Part shown: one piece after another, positions 24,602-33,112 of the stretch | How positions within the stretch are numbered: position 1 is the first letter of the stretch | Layout: the number at the start of each line of letters is the position of its first letter | Source of the DNA: CAYZIC01 sp964478335 | GTDB taxonomy: Bacteria > Verrucomicrobiota > Kiritimatiellia > RFP12 > DVOR01 | Assembly: GCA_964478335.1 (NCBI GenBank) | Contig: CAYZIC010000012.1 | Span: 1-44,432 of the forward strand | Direction of reading: 5' to 3' | Length of the DNA stretch: 44,432 nt | Translations under genes and position numbers: made by a program | The notes under the pieces: model-generated | What the model was told of the DNA's origin: nothing | What the model saw: only the letters and a program-made list of their open reading frames with translations | Databases searched by the model: none

Positions 24602-26170
24602 CTATTGCTTGTTGGGGGTGAGAATCATAAAGGTGGGCAATCCCTTGACATCAAGGGTGTTGAGATGATCGGCAACGCCTGGATCGGTCATCGATTCGCA
24701 TTGGACCTTGACAAAGATAAATTTGTCCATTTCTGCCTCGACCTTGGGATCGACGAGGGTCGTCTTGGCCATATGTATGCAGCTCTTGCACCAAGTCGCC
24801 CAAAAATCAAGCAAAATCGGCTTGCCTGTGGTTTGGGATTCTTTGAGGGCGGCTTGCCAACCTGCCACATCCCCAGCTACGATCCCGTCATCGTGGGTTT
24901 GGACTGGCTTAAACCCTTGGTAGGCGAGCCAGCCATAGTACGCTGCAAAGATCAATACCACGACACCAAAGATCTGCTTGACGCGCACCATCCACATACC
25001 CGGTTTGGGCAAGAAGCTCAAGCCTGCACCTGCAATTGGCCAAGGTAATGCCATGCCTAAGCCGAGGATAAAGGGCAAGCACAGTGCAACCCAATCACCT
25101 GCTGCGTAGTAGGTCGTGGTCAAGAGCAAAACTGCGATGAGCACGGGTGCCACACAAGCACCTGCTAAGAGTGCGCTCATTGCGCCTGCACCAAAGACTG
25201 GAAGCAGGCCTTTGCCTGTCGCTCCACCCTTTCTAAAGCGTGTAAAGTCGATCATCAAGACATCAAAGAGCGCCAAGCTCAGCACGACAAAGATACCACA
25301 GATTGCAAGGCTAAACCATGGTGAAGACTGCAACGTGCCAAAGGCACTTCCTGTTAAGACCGAGAATAGACCGAGCGAACCATACGCAATTGCCATACCC
25401 GCACCATAGATCGCCCCACGAAAAGCACCCATAGCTCGGTTGCCCTGTGCTGCGCCTGCGCCAATGATCGCCAAGTTGAGCGGGATCACGGGCAAGACAC
25501 ACGGGGTCAAGTTGAGCAAGATTCCGCCAACAAAGACAATCAAGATCACCATCCAGAGGCCTTTTTCCTTAACGAACCTCACAGGGTCGGCGGTGAAAGA
25601 GAGCTCTTGGGATTGGGTGTCGGTCATAAACGCGATAAATTCATCGACACTCTTTTCGCCAGAGATACGACGAACGGCAAACCCTTCTGTTGTCCACGGG
25701 GATTGTGTCTGAGTCGCTCCTCGATCTAGTTTGACAGGAGCTACTGCGGGCTGGTTCTCCAGTAGTGTCTTGAGTGCTGCCGGGGTGAGAGCCGTGACCT
25801 TGCCATCTTGAATAGTAAAGGAATAGGAGACCGGCATACGGCACGATTCTGTTTCACAACCTTGATAGGCTAAAGAAAAGATCAAATCCGCAGAGGCTTC
25901 GTAGATAAAGGTTGCGCGCTTCTCATAGCTCATCATGCCATTGTAGTCAATGGCTGTAGGCGATTGGACCGGCTTGATCGACCCCTGGAGAGCCTTGACC
26001 GCAAAGCCATCTTGGTAGACGTGCTCGCCAGGGTCAAGCTTAAAGTCGATGGTGAGCGTGGTACCTTTGAGCGAGAGCTCGGGGTAAAAGGGGTCTTGGC
26101 TCTGCGCCCAAAGACTACCCGAGAGGGTGATTACACACAGCAGGAGGAATGATTTGAGGTGTTTACGCAT
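24602..26170 (-). CDS. dsbD: Thiol:disulfide interchange protein DsbD
   Basis: DsbD carries electrons from cytoplasmic thioredoxin across the membrane to periplasmic thiols. The 522-residue protein has all three modules. A signal peptide is followed by the alpha domain with the pair GCETESC. The eight-helix beta core (about 205-400) has Cys 224 (LTPCVLPVIPL) and Cys 339 (AGACVAPVLIA). The C-terminal thioredoxin gamma domain has WCKSC at 461-464. Length is slightly shorter than the E. coli protein. The secreted Cys-containing protein at 23943-24590 follows closely and could be a client. No terminator is evident between the two. Confidence 0.95.
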   Translation of the reverse strand: MRKHLKSFLLLCVITLSGSLWAQSQDPFYPELSLKGTTLTIDFKLDPGEHVYQDGFAVKALQGSIKPVQSPTAIDYNGMMSYEKRATFIYEASADLIFSLAYQGCETESCRMPVSYSFTIQDGKVTALTPAALKTLLENQPAVAPVKLDRGATQTQSPWTTEGFAVRRISGEKSVDEFIAFMTDTQSQELSFTADPVRFVKEKGLWMVILIVFVGGILLNLTPCVLPVIPLNLAIIGAGAAQGNRAMGAFRGAIYGAGMAIAYGSLGLFSVLTGSAFGTLQSSPWFSLAICGIFVVLSLALFDVLMIDFTRFRKGGATGKGLLPVFGAGAMSALLAGACVAPVLIAVLLLTTTYYAAGDWVALCLPFILGLGMALPWPIAGAGLSFLPKPGMWMVRVKQIFGVVVLIFAAYYGWLAYQGFKPVQTHDDGIVAGDVAGWQAALKESQTTGKPILLDFWATWCKSCIHMAKTTLVDPKVEAEMDKFIFVKVQCESMTDPGVADHLNTLDVKGLPTFMILTPNKQ

Positions 26171-26212
26171 GGCATATCTACTTATCTAGTATTTAGGCAC
26201 GAGGCCTGTTTT

Positions 26213-26941
26213 TTATGTTCGCCACCAAGCGAGGAATTCCACATTCCCCTCTGGACCCAGTAGCGGTGAGCGTTCCACGCCGAGCCAAGTCATGCCAAGC
26301 TCCTGCGTGCCAAACGTTTTGATCATTTCGACGACTTGCTGTCTAACAGCCTCGTCTTGTACGACTCCATTGGGGACTTGCTCTCTACCTGCTTCAAACT
26401 GTGGCTTGATGAGGGAGATGATTTGTGACCCTGGAGCCAAAACAGCTTTCATAGGCGGTAAGATGAGCTTGAGCGAGATAAACGCCACATCTGTCACGCC
26501 AAAGGTCGGCGTCTCGGGGAGATCTTCGGGCACCATATACCGCGCATTGTACTGTTCTTTGACCCAGACTCGAGGGTCGCTGCGTAGCTTGTAGTGCAAT
26601 TGGTTGGTGCCGACATCGACAGCCAAGACCTTTGTTGCACCATGTTGGAGGAGGCAGTCCGTAAAGCCCCCCGTCGATGAACCCACGTCGATACAGGTTT
26701 GCCCAGTGACGTCAATATCAAAGAGATCAAATGCACCTTGGAGCTTTTCACCGCCACGGCTGACAAAGCGAGGCTTGGAGGCAAGCGTGAGGGTGACATC
26801 ATCGGGATACTTATGACCAGACTTCGTGGACACTTGATCATTGACGCGCACTTCGCCTGCCATGATTAAGCGCTGAGCGAGCTCTTTGCTCTCCACAAAA
26901 CCTCGCATGACAAGCAGGGTGTCGAGACGTTCTTTAGCCAT
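26213..26941 (-). CDS. tlyA: TlyA-type rRNA 2'-O-methyltransferase / hemolysin A family
   Basis: The 242-residue protein has an N-terminal S4 RNA-binding domain (about 1-65; RLDTLLVMRGFVESKELAQR) and an FtsJ-like methyltransferase domain with the SAM loop DVGSSTGGFTDCLLQHGA. K-D-K-E type residues are visible (CIDVGSS; DVAFISLKL; SLIKPQFE). Mycobacterial TlyA methylates 16S and 23S rRNA at cytidines; the target here is inferred from the family. The start overlaps the stop of the M42 peptidase gene by eight bases, so the two are co-translated. Confidence 0.93.
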   Translation of the reverse strand: MAKERLDTLLVMRGFVESKELAQRLIMAGEVRVNDQVSTKSGHKYPDDVTLTLASKPRFVSRGGEKLQGAFDLFDIDVTGQTCIDVGSSTGGFTDCLLQHGATKVLAVDVGTNQLHYKLRSDPRVWVKEQYNARYMVPEDLPETPTFGVTDVAFISLKLILPPMKAVLAPGSQIISLIKPQFEAGREQVPNGVVQDEAVRQQVVEMIKTFGTQELGMTWLGVERSPLLGPEGNVEFLAWWRT

Positions 26942-27920
26942 GACTTCTCTCCTCGAGTAAGGTTTGAGCGACGCTGTCGACTACCTGGAGCCAGTTCGAA
27001 AGGTCGGCTTTATTGATGCTTTCTTCGGCCGAGTGATTGCCGCCAGTTGCGAGCAAAATCGGCACGACCGTAGCCGTTGAGCCTGCCATGGGAAAAGCTC
27101 TGGCATCGGTTCCTGAAAAGTTGTAAACCTCGAGCTGTAAGGGGCAGTTCTTGGCTTTGCAAGCGGCTAGGAGACGGTCACGTAGTGCTGGGCTCAATAC
27201 GACCGAGGCATCGCTCATCGTTAAGACTGGGCCTTGACCAAAGGACACCCCTTGCTCTGCATTGGTGTAGGTGACATCCAGTGCCACGACCACATCGGCT
27301 TGGCATTGATGCGCCAATACCGCCGCACCAAATCCCGTCATCTCTTCAAGCGCAGTCGCAGCAACAATGACATCATACTGGTCGGTAATGGGTGAGTGAT
27401 CTTCCATAAAATAGGTCGCAACAGCCGCACAGCCTATACGATTGTCGAGAAATGGCGAGTAGATTGTCTCCTCGTCCTCGCGCCAGTTGGTCTGCCAAGC
27501 GATGCGATCACCCAGCTGCACGCCCGTGTCTGCGGGTATGTCACAGCGATAGGTTGCATGACGATCGTTGGCTTCATCTTCACTCAAAGCATAGAGTATA
27601 CCAGAGTAGACCCCAGTGGACGTCTTGAGCGAAATAGCCGTATCCTGTTTAAGCGAGGGGCCGCCGAGCGCAATGACACCTATCTGCTGACCGTCGCGGA
27701 GCTCCGAGACAATGTAGCCTGGAGAATCTGCATGTCCACAAATGAGCAGACGCGGCTTTTGGGTCAAGGGCCGATGGGCGATTAGACAATAAGTCCCAAG
27801 CTCTTTGACTTGGAGGGATTGCTCTTGCCAATACCGCTTGAGCAGAGCAAATACTTCCCCCTCGTCACCTGGAGTGGCGTGGCAGAGGCAAAATTGCTGG
27901 AGGGCATCAAGTAAAGACAT
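26934..27920 (-). CDS. M42-family metallo-aminopeptidase
   Basis: Cytoplasmic dimetal aminopeptidase of the M42 (FrvX/PepA-like) family, 328 residues. Metal ligands and catalytic acids are present: ICGHADSPGY, FLDNRIGCAA, the Glu pair in ALEEMTGFGAA, the Asp of VALDVTYTN and the late His of GGNHSAEESI. Start chosen at ATG 27920 (MSLLDALQQFCLCHATPG), where the M42 pattern begins, four bases after the previous gene's stop; the frame is open further up only inside that gene. AAGAGAA is a weak ribosome site. Substrate preference cannot be read. Confidence 0.9.
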   Translation of the reverse strand: MSLLDALQQFCLCHATPGDEGEVFALLKRYWQEQSLQVKELGTYCLIAHRPLTQKPRLLICGHADSPGYIVSELRDGQQIGVIALGGPSLKQDTAISLKTSTGVYSGILYALSEDEANDRHATYRCDIPADTGVQLGDRIAWQTNWREDEETIYSPFLDNRIGCAAVATYFMEDHSPITDQYDVIVAATALEEMTGFGAAVLAHQCQADVVVALDVTYTNAEQGVSFGQGPVLTMSDASVVLSPALRDRLLAACKAKNCPLQLEVYNFSGTDARAFPMAGSTATVVPILLATGGNHSAEESINKADLSNWLQVVDSVAQTLLEERSHG

Positions 27921-27924
27921 CTGA

Positions 27925-28347
27925 TTAATTCTCTTTTGCAAGGCGATAGTAGTGGAGAAAGATCTTAATGATCTCATCCTGCGTCACGTCATCAAGTTTG
28001 TAAGACGCATCGTCATTGCGAACGGACGTTTCGTACGAGACATTGCGCCCATTACGGCTGATGCGCACATGGACTTGCGGTAGGATGCCGTCATTGACAC
28101 AGAGCTTTTCGATTGAAAAGGCAATCTCCTCAATGACCGCATCGCGATAAACCGAGATGAGGGCAGATGCGGGGGCATTGCGCACACGCGCATCGCAACC
28201 AAGACGCTTCATCTCGGTTGCAATCTCGTTAAATGCAGGAAGAACCACGCGCTTTAAGAATGACTCAAAGTGGGCTTGTTCGCGTTCTGCTCGAGAATGT
28301 AGCTTACTCGTAGCAATGATTTCTTCTAGTTCGTTTTTCCATTCCAT
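27925..28347 (-). CDS. Conserved-looking small protein of unknown function
   Basis: The 140-residue soluble protein has a helical, charged N-terminal half (LEEIIATSKLHSRAEREQAH) and a beta-rich C-terminal half (VHVRISRNGRNVSYETSVRN) ending in a helix. The ribosome site GAGGGAG precedes the start. It is followed after four bases by the M42 peptidase and then tlyA, so it forms the head of a tight three-gene operon. I do not recognise the family; the half-helix/half-sheet layout would suit a small ligand- or chaperone-type fold, but this is a guess. Confidence 0.72.
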   Translation of the reverse strand: MEWKNELEEIIATSKLHSRAEREQAHFESFLKRVVLPAFNEIATEMKRLGCDARVRNAPASALISVYRDAVIEEIAFSIEKLCVNDGILPQVHVRISRNGRNVSYETSVRNDDASYKLDDVTQDEIIKIFLHYYRLAKEN

Positions 28348-28440
28348 CTAGTTCATACTCCCTCTCAAATCGGTCTGCCTAACTCGCAACCGTTTCCATA
28401 CACTAAGACTCTTTCGGAGGCTCCACCTCCGCCACTAGCG

Positions 28441-29664
28441 TTAATCATCAAGCGTGTGGACCAATAGTCCCGACCGCAGCTTGGGTTCAAACCAGGTGCT
28501 CTTAGGTGGCATGATTTGATCAGCATCAGCAATGTCCATCACCTGGCTCACCGATACCGGCACCATAGAGAAAGCCACCGCATCACGACCACTATCGACA
28601 CGCGAAACGAGCTCAGCTGTGCCACGGATGCCACCAATAAAGGAGATGCGCGTATTGGTGCGAGGATCATCGATGCCCAAAACGGGAGCGAGCAAACGAT
28701 CCTGCAAGACCGAAACATCCAAGCTACCCACCGGATCATTTTGAGGAATATCCCAAGCGAGCGTGTACCAGTTTTGGCTTAGATACATGCGGCAAGAGCC
28801 TGCAGCGGTTGGCGTGCCATCTGTGGCAGCGGTAACGGTAAAGAGCGTTTTGACCTGCGCCAAAAATTCATCCGCAGAGAGCCCATTAAGATCGGCAACG
28901 CAGCGATTGTAGGGGAGCACCTTGAGCTGATCTTCTGGGAAAAGCACTGCCAAAAACCAATTGTAAGATGCCTCTGGGGTTGGTGTAGCCTCCTGCTTGC
29001 GGCGTTCTAAACCTGTACGGGCAGACGCTGCTGCACGGTGGTGACCATCTGCAATGTAAGCCAAGGGAATCTGCTCAAACGCTTGAATCCAGCGTGCGTT
29101 GTCACCTGGAACCTGCCACACCGTGTGACCGATACCATCGACAGCAACAAAATCGTAGAGCGGTTGAGTTTGCTCGACCTCAGCCATCATTGCGGAGACT
29201 CCCGCGACATCACGATAGGTTAAGAATACTGGCCCCGTGTGTGCTCCGACCAATTGACAGTGGCGAGTACGATCGTCTTCCTTATCCTGACGGGTCTTTT
29301 CGTGTTTGCGAATGATGTTATTCAAGTAGTCGTCGATGTGACAGCAGACGACGAGGCCAGATTGCATATGCTCGCCCATCTTTTGACGATAGACATAGAG
29401 GGTTGGGGTCTCCTCTCGCAAGATTGTGCCATTGTCCTGGAGTTGCTTTAAGTAGGTTGCACCTGCTTGATAGACACTATCGGCATAGGGATCGGCTCCT
29501 TCGGGTAAGTCAATCTCAGGACGAGAAACGTGCAAAAAGCTCGCTGGATTGCCTGCTGCTAAAGCTTTGGCTTCTTTGGTGTCGACGACATCGTAGGGGA
29601 CTGCTGCGACTTGCGCTGCTTGAGCAGCAGTCGGGCGAAGGGCGTGAAAGGCTCGAATTTTCAT
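28441..29664 (-). CDS. DUF1015 family protein
   Basis: The 407-residue protein matches DUF1015 (COG4198): it starts with RAFHALRPTAAQAAQVAAVPYDVVD, has VSRPEIDLP, a YRQKM segment, and the hallmark YIADGHHRAAASART followed by NWFLAVLFPEDQLKVLPYNR. Motifs such as ADGHHR resemble a ParB/sulfiredoxin-type nucleotidase site, but the biochemical role is unsettled. It is common in anaerobes and is often near serine/glycerate metabolism genes, which are not present here. The start follows AGGAC. A small hairpin (CGGAGG/CCTCCG at 28418-28434) lies after the stop. Confidence 0.88.
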   Translation of the reverse strand: MKIRAFHALRPTAAQAAQVAAVPYDVVDTKEAKALAAGNPASFLHVSRPEIDLPEGADPYADSVYQAGATYLKQLQDNGTILREETPTLYVYRQKMGEHMQSGLVVCCHIDDYLNNIIRKHEKTRQDKEDDRTRHCQLVGAHTGPVFLTYRDVAGVSAMMAEVEQTQPLYDFVAVDGIGHTVWQVPGDNARWIQAFEQIPLAYIADGHHRAAASARTGLERRKQEATPTPEASYNWFLAVLFPEDQLKVLPYNRCVADLNGLSADEFLAQVKTLFTVTAATDGTPTAAGSCRMYLSQNWYTLAWDIPQNDPVGSLDVSVLQDRLLAPVLGIDDPRTNTRISFIGGIRGTAELVSRVDSGRDAVAFSMVPVSVSQVMDIADADQIMPPKSTWFEPKLRSGLLVHTLDD

Positions 29665-29694
29665 ATGTGATAAGTCCTATTTCTATTTCATTTA

Positions 29695-29730
29695 AATAAT
29701 AAAACCGGATGCGATTGATCTTGCATCCGG
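29695..29730 (-). terminator. Rho-independent terminator of the LA_2272-type gene
   Basis: On the minus strand ACCGGATGC and GCATCCGGT (29730-29722 with 29711-29703) form a 9-bp stem with a 10-base loop, followed by TTTATTATTT. It sits between the 29793 stop and the DUF1015 start. Confidence 0.8.
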
Positions 29731-29792
29731 TCTCTATAGACGTGATTACACAAGTTTGTGCATCACAATCATTCATCCATGTTTCAATTAGC

Positions 29793-30299
29793 TTATTCTG
29801 CGAATTGGAAATTGAGGATGGGGAAGAATGGCACGCGAGAGCCACGGATGACGTTGATCAAACCGATTTGGTAACCATAGATGCTTTCGGTGCGATTGAT
29901 CAAACCAATTTGGAGACCGCGAGTATCGTCAGAGATATTGATGCCGCCAACTTGCAGACCCTTGGTCACGCCGTTGTGGTTCCAAAGGCCCACTTGCATA
30001 CCAGTCAAATCACCAGCGGCATTACAAATACTCACTTGCAGAGCTGCTGCACGATCGACGACGTTGTTCAAAAACGCACTAACCTGCAAACCGTAGACAT
30101 TGACAGCATCTCCACCGAGGGAGACATCCAAACCTGTTAAGGTTTCGCAGTTCCCCCAAATGCTCAAGCGCAAGCCGACAATGTCGACATACTCAGAGCC
30201 ACGAAAAGACAGTGCCACTGGTGAGACCACCTTGTCAGCAGCCAAGCTTGTACCAGCTAATACAACCATTGCGAGAAGTGAGATAATCATCTTTTTCAT
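29793..30299 (-). CDS. LA_2272-type surface repeat protein
   Basis: Start at ATG 30299 (MKKMIISLLAMVVLAGTSLA, a signal peptide) with AAAGG upstream; the frame is open further upstream without similarity. The 168-residue exported protein is built from ~20-residue beta repeats of the type GLQVG-GIN, GLQIGLINRTE, GYQIGLINV, as in the LA_2272 surface repeat family of Leptospira, fusobacteria and others. Such repeats are thought to form a beta-rich outer surface or outer-membrane structure; function is unknown. It has its own promoter and terminator, so it is monocistronic. Confidence 0.78.
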   Translation of the reverse strand: MKKMIISLLAMVVLAGTSLAADKVVSPVALSFRGSEYVDIVGLRLSIWGNCETLTGLDVSLGGDAVNVYGLQVSAFLNNVVDRAAALQVSICNAAGDLTGMQVGLWNHNGVTKGLQVGGINISDDTRGLQIGLINRTESIYGYQIGLINVIRGSRVPFFPILNFQFAE

Positions 30300-30616
30300 T
30301 GTTAGAGAACCTTTTTTAGTCAGTCTAATAAGTAACCTATTTTTGATCATAGGAGTAAATTGTATTGAGTTTACGGTCACAACCACCAAGAAGTGCTGTA
30401 TCACTCACTATCTGGATAACAATATACTTAATATCGGGTGAGAAAGCAAGTAGAAAATCTTGAAAAGACCGCTTTTTTGCATCATTCAGCCCGCATCTGG
30501 GCTATTTCATCCATTTTGACCACCATTTACACCCCAGCTATGCTCCGTTTGACGGTCGCCACGCTCCCCGTCATCCCCTGACCGCCCACACCCCTGACTC
30601 GGTCTCCCTCCCCAAA
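30300..30616. other. Intergenic region between alaS terminator and LA_2272-type gene
   Basis: Apart from the promoter at 30421-30449 and a small AGCCC/GGGCT hairpin (30488-30503), I see no gene or repeat of length. 30530-30616 is GC-rich and contains CCGT-rich words like other mosaics. Confidence 0.5.
30421..30449 (-). promoter_or_regulatory. Candidate promoter of the LA_2272-type gene
   Basis: Minus strand TTGCTT (30449-30444), 17 bp, TATATT (30426-30421). The leader to the ATG at 30299 would be about 115 bases. The -35 is weak. Confidence 0.45.
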
Positions 30617-30646
30617 ATCAAAAGCCCCGCGGTAACCGCAGGGCTT
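30617..30646 (-). terminator. Rho-independent terminator of alaS
   Basis: Minus strand AAGCCCTGCGG / CCGCGGGGCTT (30646-30636 with 30632-30622), loop TTA, with one G-U pair, then TTTTGATTTT. It lies 57 bases past the alaS stop. Confidence 0.85.
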
Positions 30647-30654
30647 GAGTGGAT

Positions 30655-30700
30655 TCTAGTCGGGAGCGTAGCGAGCGTTCCAAGCGGCGCCGCCGCCTCC
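30655..30700. repeat. Short palindromic module (AGCGTAGCGA..GTTCCAAG..GGCGCC)
   Basis: The order GGAGCGTAGCGAGCGTTCCAAG, then the palindromic GGCGCCGCC, matches the module found at 17190-17265, 33002-33057 and 35217-35313. It lies between the alaS stop and its terminator, so it should be transcribed. Confidence 0.6.
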
Positions 30701-30702
30701 GC

Positions 30703-32499
30703 CTATTTTGCGCCGATTGTCGCCTTGATACGACGAACGCCAGCAGACGAAGACTCTTCCTTTTTGATCTTAAAGGAAACCAAGTCTCCCGTATTGGAGG
30801 AGTGAGGGCCACCACAGACCTCCTTAGAGAAGTCACCCATGGTGTAGACCTTGACCTGTTCGCCATACTTCGCGGCAAAGAGAGCCGTCGCACCTGATTC
30901 ACGGGCTTCTTCGATGGACATGGTTTCGCAAATGATCGGGAGCTTGCGGTTGATCTGCTCGTTGACGATAGCCTCAACCTCAGCGATCTGTTCCTTGGTC
31001 ATCTTTTCGGGATGGCTAAAGTCAAAGCGCAAACGCTCAACCGTGATATTAGAGCCCTTTTGATTGACGTGTTCACCCAAGACGACTTTGAGTGCCTTGT
31101 GGAGCAAGTGTGTGGCCGTGTGCAAACGGGTTGTCTGCTCAGAATGATCCGCCAAGCCGCCCTTAAAGGTTGCCTCTCCCTGCTTGGATAGTGCTTTGTG
31201 CTTCTCAAACGCCGCATCAAATCCAGCCTTATCGACTGAGAGACCAGCCTCGTCAGCCAATTCAATCGTCATCTCTAGCGGGAAACCATAAGTGTCGTAG
31301 AGCTTAAATGCCGTGCGGCCGCTGAGCTGCGTTTGACCATGTTGGGTCAAAGCGGTTGCAACCTTAGTGAATTCTGCACGACCTGCGTGGAGGGTTTTTT
31401 CAAAACGCTGCTCCTCGGCAGTCAATTCACCGATGATCATATCGCGCTTTTCGAGGAGGTCACTGTAAAAGTGCTTGTAAGTCGTCAAGACGATGTCCGC
31501 AAGCGTCGCGGTAAAGCCCGTAGGCAGCCCCAAATCCTTTGCATAGCGTACCGCACGGCGGATTAAACGGCGTAAGACATAGTTCGCACCCATATTACCT
31601 GGCTTGATTCCTCCCTTGGGATCGCCCAAGATAAAGGTCGCTGTACGCATGTGGTCAGCGATGATGCGTTCAGCATGCGTGCGCTTCTCAGCATCAAGCT
31701 CGATCGTGGTCAATTCACGGATCTTATCCATCATGGGCGCAAAGAGCTCGGTGTCATAGACTGTGTCATAGCCATTGATCATGCAGATCGTACGCTCAAC
31801 ACCCATGCCCGTGTCGACGTTGTGCTGGCTCAAAGGTACAAACGTCCCCTCTGCAGTCTTATTGTACTGCATAAAGACATTGTTCCAGATCTCGATAAAC
31901 TTACCGCAGCTGCATCCCGGGCAGCATTCAGGACCACAGGCAGCCTTACCCGTGTCGATGAACATCTCCGTATCAGGGCCACAAGGACCCGTGGTGCCAG
32001 CCGGCCCCCACCAGTTGTCCGCACGACCCAGACGATAGATATGGCTAGCATCAAGCCCCTGGTCGATCCAATGCTGCACAGCCTCCTCGTCAGCAGGAAT
32101 GCCCTCTTCGCCAGCAAAAACCGTCACGTGTAGATTGTCCTTATTAAAGCCCAAGACCTTTGTCAAGAACTCAAACGACCACGCAATCGCATCTTGCTTA
32201 AAGTAGTCACCTAAAGACCAGTTGCCCAGCATTTCAAAAAACGTCAAGTGCGAGCTATCGCCCACCGACTCGATATCGCCCGTACGCACGCACTTCTGCA
32301 CGTCTGTTAAGCGCGTACCTGCCGGGTGCTTTTCTCCCAAGAGATAGGGCACCAAAGGATGCATACCTGCAGTGGTAAAAAGAACAGTCGGGTCATTTTC
32401 AGGGATCACTGAGGCACCAGAGATAATCGTGTGGCCCTTAGACTCAAAGAAATTTAAATAAGAATCACGCAGCTTGTCTGCAGTTAGCTTTTCGCTCAT
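30703..32499 (-). CDS. alaS: Alanyl-tRNA synthetase lacking the C-Ala domain
   Basis: AlaRS charges tRNA-Ala and edits Ser/Gly mischarging. The 598-residue protein contains the class II aminoacylation core (LRDSYLNFFESKGHTIISGA; LTFFEMLGNWSLGDYFKQDA), the tRNA-recognition region, and the editing domain with HTATH (about 460) and CGGPH (about 562-566). It then stops at AGVRRIKATIGAK, where typical AlaRS (~870 residues) continues into a linker and DHHA1/C-Ala domain. The downstream sequence shows no continuation in another frame and carries a proper terminator, so this is a genuinely short form, not an obvious frameshift. Start at ATG 32499 with GGAG upstream; the frame runs further up without similarity. 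Confidence 0.95.
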   Translation of the reverse strand: MSEKLTADKLRDSYLNFFESKGHTIISGASVIPENDPTVLFTTAGMHPLVPYLLGEKHPAGTRLTDVQKCVRTGDIESVGDSSHLTFFEMLGNWSLGDYFKQDAIAWSFEFLTKVLGFNKDNLHVTVFAGEEGIPADEEAVQHWIDQGLDASHIYRLGRADNWWGPAGTTGPCGPDTEMFIDTGKAACGPECCPGCSCGKFIEIWNNVFMQYNKTAEGTFVPLSQHNVDTGMGVERTICMINGYDTVYDTELFAPMMDKIRELTTIELDAEKRTHAERIIADHMRTATFILGDPKGGIKPGNMGANYVLRRLIRRAVRYAKDLGLPTGFTATLADIVLTTYKHFYSDLLEKRDMIIGELTAEEQRFEKTLHAGRAEFTKVATALTQHGQTQLSGRTAFKLYDTYGFPLEMTIELADEAGLSVDKAGFDAAFEKHKALSKQGEATFKGGLADHSEQTTRLHTATHLLHKALKVVLGEHVNQKGSNITVERLRFDFSHPEKMTKEQIAEVEAIVNEQINRKLPIICETMSIEEARESGATALFAAKYGEQVKVYTMGDFSKEVCGGPHSSNTGDLVSFKIKKEESSSAGVRRIKATIGAK

Positions 32500-32545
32500 A
32501 ACAATAGGCTCCATAAATAGAAGGTCGATATAAAAAACGGCGTAT

Positions 32546-32574
32546 ATGATACACCTTATTCCCCCAATAGTCAA
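32546..32574 (-). promoter_or_regulatory. Promoter of alaS
   Basis: Minus strand TTGACT (32574-32569), 17 bp, TATCAT (32551-32546), about 47 bases before the ATG. Confidence 0.75.
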
Positions 32575-32579
32575 TCACA

Positions 32580-33057
32580 AAAGCGAGTCAATCCACAAAA
32601 TAGTGCAGTTCGCTTACGCTCGCAAGGTAGGGGCGTTAGTGGCCTTAGGGAGAGATGTCACACGAGAGCAGGTCGCTCACGCTCCCTGCATGAGTGGATC
32701 GCAATTACCGCTCGCCCCCCTGACTTGATCTCCCACCCGCGACACCCGTCCCGTGGCTACGGGCCACCAAGGAGAGCCGAGCGCAGCGAGGCGTGTTTAG
32801 TGCGAGGCCTGACGAGTCGGGGTGATAGGGGCAGACGCCCCTATCACAGGCCTAGAGTAACGACGGCCACCATCCCCACCCACGCCTACGCTACCCACCC
32901 GCCGCAGGCACTCCTCTCTTACGCTGACTGCGAGCGCAACGCGCCTCTGTGCCCTCTGTGATATAATCTCTCTGGCAGTCCGTCGTCGTCCCCGCCGTCT
33001 TCCACCAAGAGGGAGCGCAGCGACTGTTCCAAGAGGCAGCAGGCCGTTCTAGGTGGC
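32580..33057. repeat. Gene-free palindromic repeat mosaic
   Basis: No gene is visible. The stretch holds the inverted partner (32767-32865) of 369-485, a ~22-base word CAGGCACTCnTCTCTTACGC that also occurs near 17358 with one indel, and at 33002-33057 the module GGGAGCGCAGCGACTGTTCC-AAGAGGC-AGCAGGCC-GTTCT. GATAGGGGC/GCCCCTATC (32824-32845) forms a hairpin. The tsf terminator begins right after it. Confidence 0.65.
32767..32865 (-). repeat. Dispersed repeat, inverted partner of 369-485
   Basis: 32767-32793 is the exact reverse complement of 459-485 (27 bases) and 32846-32865 matches 369-388 with one mismatch. The interior differs and holds the GATAGGGGC hairpin. Confidence 0.7.
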
Positions 33058-33059
33058 GC

Positions 33060-33090
33060 AAAAAAGGGCGCCTCCTTATCGGAAGCACCC
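33060..33090 (-). terminator. Rho-independent terminator of tsf
   Basis: Minus strand GGGTGCTTCC / GGAGGCGCCC (two G-U pairs) with a 5-base loop, followed by TTTTTT. It ends 22 bases after the tsf stop. Confidence 0.85.
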
Positions 33091-33112
33091 TCTTGTAGTC
33101 GGAGACTGGAGA

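Noticed and set aside
30618..30702. Missing C-Ala domain of alaS in another frame
   Set aside because: The downstream sequence in all frames shows Arg/Ser-rich repeat translation, and a terminator lies 57 bases after the stop.
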